DNA of 64,000 bases from positions 124,001 through 188,000 of the forward strand of contig JAFZRU010000017.1 in assembly GCA_017619755.1 (NCBI GenBank), written 5' to 3'. The notes beneath the pieces are model-generated. The model was not told where the DNA came from. It did not search any database and was given only the letters and a program-made list of their open reading frames with translations. The DNA is from Prevotella sp. Lineage in GTDB: Bacteria > Bacteroidota > Bacteroidia > Bacteroidales > Bacteroidaceae. Both the position numbers and the translations under genes were made by a program. Below, piece after piece: positions 59,625-64,000 of this stretch. Positions within the stretch are counted from its first letter, which is position 1. Each line of letters starts with the position of its first letter.

Positions 59625-62600
59625 ATGCAACTCAATCTGCGTCTCATGGGATTCATCGCCTTGTTGTGCGCCATCAGCGTGATGGCGGGCAACCGATGGG
59701 TCGCGCCCCAGGACGACCCCACCCGGAGGCAGCAGAAAACCTCGCCGCAGGACGACCGCACAAGACGCAGGGCAAACAACAACAACCAGGCTGGTGATGA
59801 CAAGAAGGGCAACAAGAAAGACGACAAGAAGGAAGACATCAAGGCCCAGCCCATCTTGGAGGAGGATGAGGAAATTCCCGATTCCCTGCTCCATCCGCGA
59901 TGGAAGATCCAGCGCACGCAGCCTCTCACCGACGACGACCTCTCGCAAGGCTCCGCCGACCTCCAAAGGCCGGAGAACATGAAGCAAAAGGTGGAGTACA
60001 ACGACACCATCGATAGATACATCATAGGCAACAAGGTGGCCGGCACATACGTATGGGCACCCACCATGATGACCTACGACGAATATTTCAAGTGGAGTGA
60101 GAAGAAGGCACTTTATGATTTCTTCCGCTCCAAGAACGAGGAGGCCGCCAAGACAAAGGGAAAGGAGAAGTTCGACTTTACTGACATGCACTTCGACCTC
60201 GGACCGGCAGAGAAAATCTTCGGACCGGGCGGCGTGCGCATCAAGACGCAAGGTACGGCGGAACTCAAGTTCGGAGCCACCCTCAAGAACATCGACAACC
60301 CCTCGTTGCCCATCCGCAACAGGAAGACCACCACCATGGACTTCGATGAGAAAATCAACCTCAACGTCAACGGCAAGGTGGGTGACAAGGTGAATATGAA
60401 CCTCAACTACAACACTGACGCCACCTTCGACTTCGATGCGCAGAACATGAAGTTGAAATACGACGGAAAGGAGGATGAGATGATCAAACTTGTGGAGGGT
60501 GGCAATGTCTCGTTCCCAGGCAGTTCGTCGCTCATCGCGGGTTCCAGTTCGCTCTTCGGCCTTCGTACGGACTTCCAGTTTGGCAAACTCAAACTGCAAA
60601 CCGTTGTCTCGCAGAAAAAGTCCAACTCTTCCAGCGTCTCTTCCAAGGGAGGTGTGCAACTCACACCCTTCGAAATCGACGTGGCCAACTACGAGGACAA
60701 CCGGCACTTCTTCCTCTCACACTATTTCCGTGGCAAATACGACGCTGCCATGAAGACGCTCCCCAACCTCACCACTGGCATCACCATCAACCGCGTGGAG
60801 ATATGGGTGACCAATAAGACCGGAACCACCTCCAACACAAGAAACATCATTGCACTGCCTGACTTGGGAGAGGGTGGTAGTGCCATGCCGCCCTCCAACG
60901 GGGCCAACGCCCTTTATCAGCAGTTGAACTCGGCCCTCGTGGGGGCACGTGACATCGACCAGGCCTCCACCGTCCTCGACGGACAGTTCGTAGGAGGCGT
61001 GGATTATGAAAAACTGGAGAGCGCCAGACTGCTCAACTCCTCGGAATACACCGTCAACAATGCTTTGGGATATGTCTCGCTCAAGACGGCTCTGCAGACC
61101 GACCAGGTGCTCGCCGTGGCTTTCGAATACACCCACGGAGGCGTCACCTACCAGGTGGGAGAGTTTGCAAGCGACGTCACCGATGTCACCAAGTGCCTGT
61201 ATGTCAAGTCGCTCAAAAACACCAGCAACAACCCCACACAGGCCAACTGGGACTTGATGATGAAAAACGTGTATTACCTTGCTTCATCGGTGGAGAAGGA
61301 CAAGTTCCGGTTGGACATCAAGTTCCAAAGCGACACCGCTGGCGTCTATCTCTCTTACCTCCCAGAGCCGCAGGTGAAGGAACAACCCATCATACGCTAC
61401 ATCGACGCCGACCGCCTCGACAACAATATGAAAGCTCACGCCAACGGATATTTCGACTATGTGGCGGGATACACCGTGGCCAACGGACGAGTGTTCCTCC
61501 CCAAGGCGGAACCCTTCGGGTCCTATATGTACAGCTACCTCGTCTCCAAGGGAGTGGCTCCGCAAACGGCGGAGAAATACTGCTACACAGAACTCTACGA
61601 CTCCACCAAGACGGTGGCCAAGCAAATTGCTGAGAAGGACAAATACATCCTCACCGGCTTCTTCCGTGGCACATCTGCCAACGTCATCTCCCTCGGAGCA
61701 TACAACGTGCCGCAAGGTTCCGTCGTCGTCACTGCGGGAGGTGTGACGCTCACCGAGGGCTCCGATTACTCCGTGGACTATTCCGCAGGAGAGGTGACCA
61801 TTCTCAACCAGAGCATCATCGATGCCGGAACGGCCATCAACGTCTCCTTGGAGAGCAACACCGACTACGGGCAGTCGAGGAAAACCATGTTCGGCGTCAA
61901 CTGGCAGTACGACTTCAACCGCAATTTCCAGTTGGGAGGCACCGTCAGGCACCTCTCGGAGCAATCCCTTGTCACCAAGGTGGCCATGGGTTCCGAACCG
62001 CTCAACAACACCATCTGGGGACTCAACCTCAACTGGAAAAAGGAGAGCCAGTGGCTCACCAACGTCCTCAACAAGGTGCCGCTCCTCCATGTCACCCAGC
62101 CCTCCAACATCTCCCTCTCGGCAGAGTTTGCACAGCTTATCGCAGGGCAGGCACATGGCACGCAGGACAACGCTTCCTACCTTGACGACTTCGAGAACAC
62201 CAAGAACACCATCGATGTCTCCACGCCCACCTCGTGGTTCATCTCCAGCTGCCCCACCATGTTCCCGGAGTACAAGGACAAGACGGGGCTTACCAGCGGT
62301 TTCAACCGAAGCCTCCTCGCCTGGTATAACATCGACCCGCTCTTTACAAGGAGAAGTTCGTCACTCACGCCGCCACACATCAAGAGCGACCTCGACCAAC
62401 TCTCCAACCACTACGTGAGAGAGGTGTATGTCAGGGAGTTGTACCCCAATCGTGACCAAAGTTCGTATAGCGGAGCCACCTCCACCCTCCCCATCCTCAA
62501 CCTGGCCTACTATCCCGACGAGCGAGGACCCTACAACTTCAGCAAAGATCTCAACTCCTTGGGAAGGTTCGACAACACGCAGAGCAAATGGGGAGGTATG

Positions 62601-64000
62601 ATGCGGAAACTCGACACCAACGATTTCGAGACAGCCAACATCGAATACATCGAATTTTGGCTTCTCGACCCCTTCATCTACACCAACGAACGTGATGACG
62701 CATCGGAATACGGCGGCGACTTCTACATCAACCTCGGAGAGGTGAGCGAGGACATCCTGCGCGATGGGAAGAAATTCTATGAGAGTGGCATGTCGGTCAA
62801 TGGCTCCGACACCTACACCTCCACGCAGTGGGGCAAGATTCCCACCTCCTCCACCGTCACCTACGCTTTCGCCACCACCTCTGGCTCCAGGGCACAGCAG
62901 GACGTGGGCTTCAACGGCCTCACCGACCAAGAGGAGCAGACCTTCGACTACTACCAGGATTTTCTCAACGACATCAGGGGAAAGGTCTCGCAGGAGGTAT
63001 GGGACAGCATCTACGCCGACCCGGCCAACGACAACTACCACTATTTCAGGGGAAGGGACTACGACCAGATGCAGGCATCCATCCTCCAGAGATACAAGCG
63101 CATCAACAACCCCCAGGGCAACACGCCCGACTCCGACATGCGCAGCGAGAGCTACGACACCTCTTACAAGACCACCCCCGACGTGGAGGACATCAACCAG
63201 GACTACACCCTCAACGAGTATGAGAAATACTACCAGTACCATGTCTCCATACGGCCCGAGGACCTCGTCGTGGGACACAACTTCATCGTTGATAGCCGCG
63301 TGGGAAGCGGGACGCTCAGAAACGGCGATCGTTACGAGGTGACTTGGTACCAGTTCAGGATACCACTTGACAGGTATGAGCAGAAGGTGGGAGCCATCAA
63401 CGACTTCACCTCCGTCAGGTTCATGAGGATGTTCCTCACCAATTTCAAGAGACCCATCGTCATGCGCTTTGGAAGTCTCGACCTCGTCAGAGGAGAGTGG
63501 AGGGTCTATACGCAGAACCTCACCAACAGTTCCTCCAATTCCGGATATATGTCGGTGAGTGCCGTCAACATCGAGGAGAACAACGACAAGACCCCCGTCA
63601 ATTACGTCCTCCCGCCGGGTATTTCTCGCGTGCAGGACCCCACGCAGCCACAACTCGTGGAGAGCAACGAGCAGGCCCTTGACATCGTCGTCAACGACCT
63701 TGGAACAGGGGAGTCCAAATGTGTTTACAAGAACACCACCCTCGACCTGCGCCATTACAAGAGACTGCAGATGTTCGTTCACGCCAACACGCTCAACGAG
63801 AACACCACCAACCTGACTGACAATCAATTGGCGGTCTTCATCAGGCTTGGAAGCGACTATAAGAGCAACTATTACGAGTATGAAATCCCGCTCAAGCTCA
63901 CCGCACCCGGGCACTACGACAAGTACTCCACGTCTGACAAACGAACGGTGTGGCCGGAGGAGAACATGGTGGACATCCCACTCGACATCTTCACCACCAT
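59625..64000 (+). CDS. sprA: SprA/SovA, outer-membrane translocon of the type IX secretion system, N-terminal part
   Basis: The frame opens at ATG 59625 and stays open to the window end (1,458 codons), so the gene is cut; the full protein is usually about 2,400 residues. A hydrophobic start (about 5-21) serves as signal. A low-complexity stretch rich in Asp, Lys, Asn and Arg (about 27-75) precedes conserved SprA segments: GPGGVRIKTQGTAELKFG, FDEKINLNVNGKVGDKVNMNLNYNTDATFDFD and GSSSLFGLRTDFQFGKLKLQTVVSQKKS. SprA forms the very large barrel through which T9SS cargo leaves the cell. Downstream of ruvA, probably co-transcribed. No T9SS C-terminal cargo signal was recognised in this window. Confidence 0.93.
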   Translation, partial: MQLNLRLMGFIALLCAISVMAGNRWVAPQDDPTRRQQKTSPQDDRTRRRANNNNQAGDDKKGNKKDDKKEDIKAQPILEEDEEIPDSLLHPRWKIQRTQPLTDDDLSQGSADLQRPENMKQKVEYNDTIDRYIIGNKVAGTYVWAPTMMTYDEYFKWSEKKALYDFFRSKNEEAAKTKGKEKFDFTDMHFDLGPAEKIFGPGGVRIKTQGTAELKFGATLKNIDNPSLPIRNRKTTTMDFDEKINLNVNGKVGDKVNMNLNYNTDATFDFDAQNMKLKYDGKEDEMIKLVEGGNVSFPGSSSLIAGSSSLFGLRTDFQFGKLKLQTVVSQKKSNSSSVSSKGGVQLTPFEIDVANYEDNRHFFLSHYFRGKYDAAMKTLPNLTTGITINRVEIWVTNKTGTTSNTRNIIALPDLGEGGSAMPPSNGANALYQQLNSALVGARDIDQASTVLDGQFVGGVDYEKLESARLLNSSEYTVNNALGYVSLKTALQTDQVLAVAFEYTHGGVTYQVGEFASDVTDVTKCLYVKSLKNTSNNPTQANWDLMMKNVYYLASSVEKDKFRLDIKFQSDTAGVYLSYLPEPQVKEQPIIRYIDADRLDNNMKAHANGYFDYVAGYTVANGRVFLPKAEPFGSYMYSYLVSKGVAPQTAEKYCYTELYDSTKTVAKQIAEKDKYILTGFFRGTSANVISLGAYNVPQGSVVVTAGGVTLTEGSDYSVDYSAGEVTILNQSIIDAGTAINVSLESNTDYGQSRKTMFGVNWQYDFNRNFQLGGTVRHLSEQSLVTKVAMGSEPLNNTIWGLNLNWKKESQWLTNVLNKVPLLHVTQPSNISLSAEFAQLIAGQAHGTQDNASYLDDFENTKNTIDVSTPTSWFISSCPTMFPEYKDKTGLTSGFNRSLLAWYNIDPLFTRRSSSLTPPHIKSDLDQLSNHYVREVYVRELYPNRDQSSYSGATSTLPILNLAYYPDERGPYNFSKDLNSLGRFDNTQSKWGGMMRKLDTNDFETANIEYIEFWLLDPFIYTNERDDASEYGGDFYINLGEVSEDILRDGKKFYESGMSVNGSDTYTSTQWGKIPTSSTVTYAFATTSGSRAQQDVGFNGLTDQEEQTFDYYQDFLNDIRGKVSQEVWDSIYADPANDNYHYFRGRDYDQMQASILQRYKRINNPQGNTPDSDMRSESYDTSYKTTPDVEDINQDYTLNEYEKYYQYHVSIRPEDLVVGHNFIVDSRVGSGTLRNGDRYEVTWYQFRIPLDRYEQKVGAINDFTSVRFMRMFLTNFKRPIVMRFGSLDLVRGEWRVYTQNLTNSSSNSGYMSVSAVNIEENNDKTPVNYVLPPGISRVQDPTQPQLVESNEQALDIVVNDLGTGESKCVYKNTTLDLRHYKRLQMFVHANTLNENTTNLTDNQLAVFIRLGSDYKSNYYEYEIPLKLTAPGHYDKYSTSDKRTVWPEENMVDIPLDIFTT

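Overview
The window looks like chromosomal DNA of a Bacteroidales bacterium, most likely a Prevotella-type member with fairly high GC. The reasons are recurrent Bacteroidota promoter elements (TTTG, a 19-23 base spacer, then TAnnTTTG), a Sus-type starch cluster with a GH97 enzyme, a Bacteroidota-style single-chain PurL, SprA of the type IX secretion system, an OstA-like/SurA/MutL block, diaminopimelate dehydrogenase and secreted dockerin-repeat proteins. No identification could be run, so the genus is an inference. I saw no rRNA, tRNA, CRISPR array or transposase.

Layout. 1-7550: amylolytic genes malQ (cut at the window start), GH97, a type I pullulanase and a SusA-like GH13. 7669-12522 (minus): purL followed by two half-size chromate transporters. 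12795-14378: an AAA/PD-(D/E)XK protein, then a mirrored hairpin array at 14573-14838. 14985-17138: a secreted protein with three 212-residue repeats and a dockerin end. 17357-17506 (minus): an unannotated small RNA gene with its own promoter and terminator. 17571-21276 (minus): antiporter, lolD and cvfB. 21482-25345: PH-domain protein, M48 lipoprotein, NfeD, SPFH protein and UDP-GlcNAc 2-epimerase. 25460-29221 is accessory and visibly AT-rich from about 26600: a FISUMP-like protein, a second repeat copy framed by 15-base inverted repeats, a CHAP/NlpC-like protein, a two-gene retropepsin operon, a small outer-membrane protein and gene remnants. 29218-31851: a sulfatase-maturing radical SAM enzyme convergent with a Ser-type sulfatase. 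32141-35052 (minus): cobUTSC, the cobalamin nucleotide-loop genes. 35197-37802: a DUF4160/DUF2442 pair, an OmpA-like protein and lptB. 38001-43667: tig, clpP, clpX, recQ. 43831-53124: guaB, two parvulins, an OstA-like protein, mutL and an OmpA porin. 53382-64000: pfkA, PIG-L and trpS (minus), ddh (minus), gluQ, ruvA and sprA (cut at the window end).

How genes fit together. The starch genes cover periplasmic and cytoplasmic breakdown, but no SusC/D pair is in view. The sulfatase carries the serine that the adjacent radical SAM enzyme would convert to formylglycine. cobU, cobT, cobS and cobC overlap and form one complete short pathway. PpiC, SurA, OstA-like, LptB, LolD and two OmpA proteins all serve the outer membrane.

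The most interesting unexplained items are the small RNA at 17357-17506, the dispersed repeat family with its mirrored hairpin array, the palindromes built into the clpP and pulA promoters, and the small retropepsin operon. All coordinates and motifs were read by eye. No alignment, folding or database search was possible.
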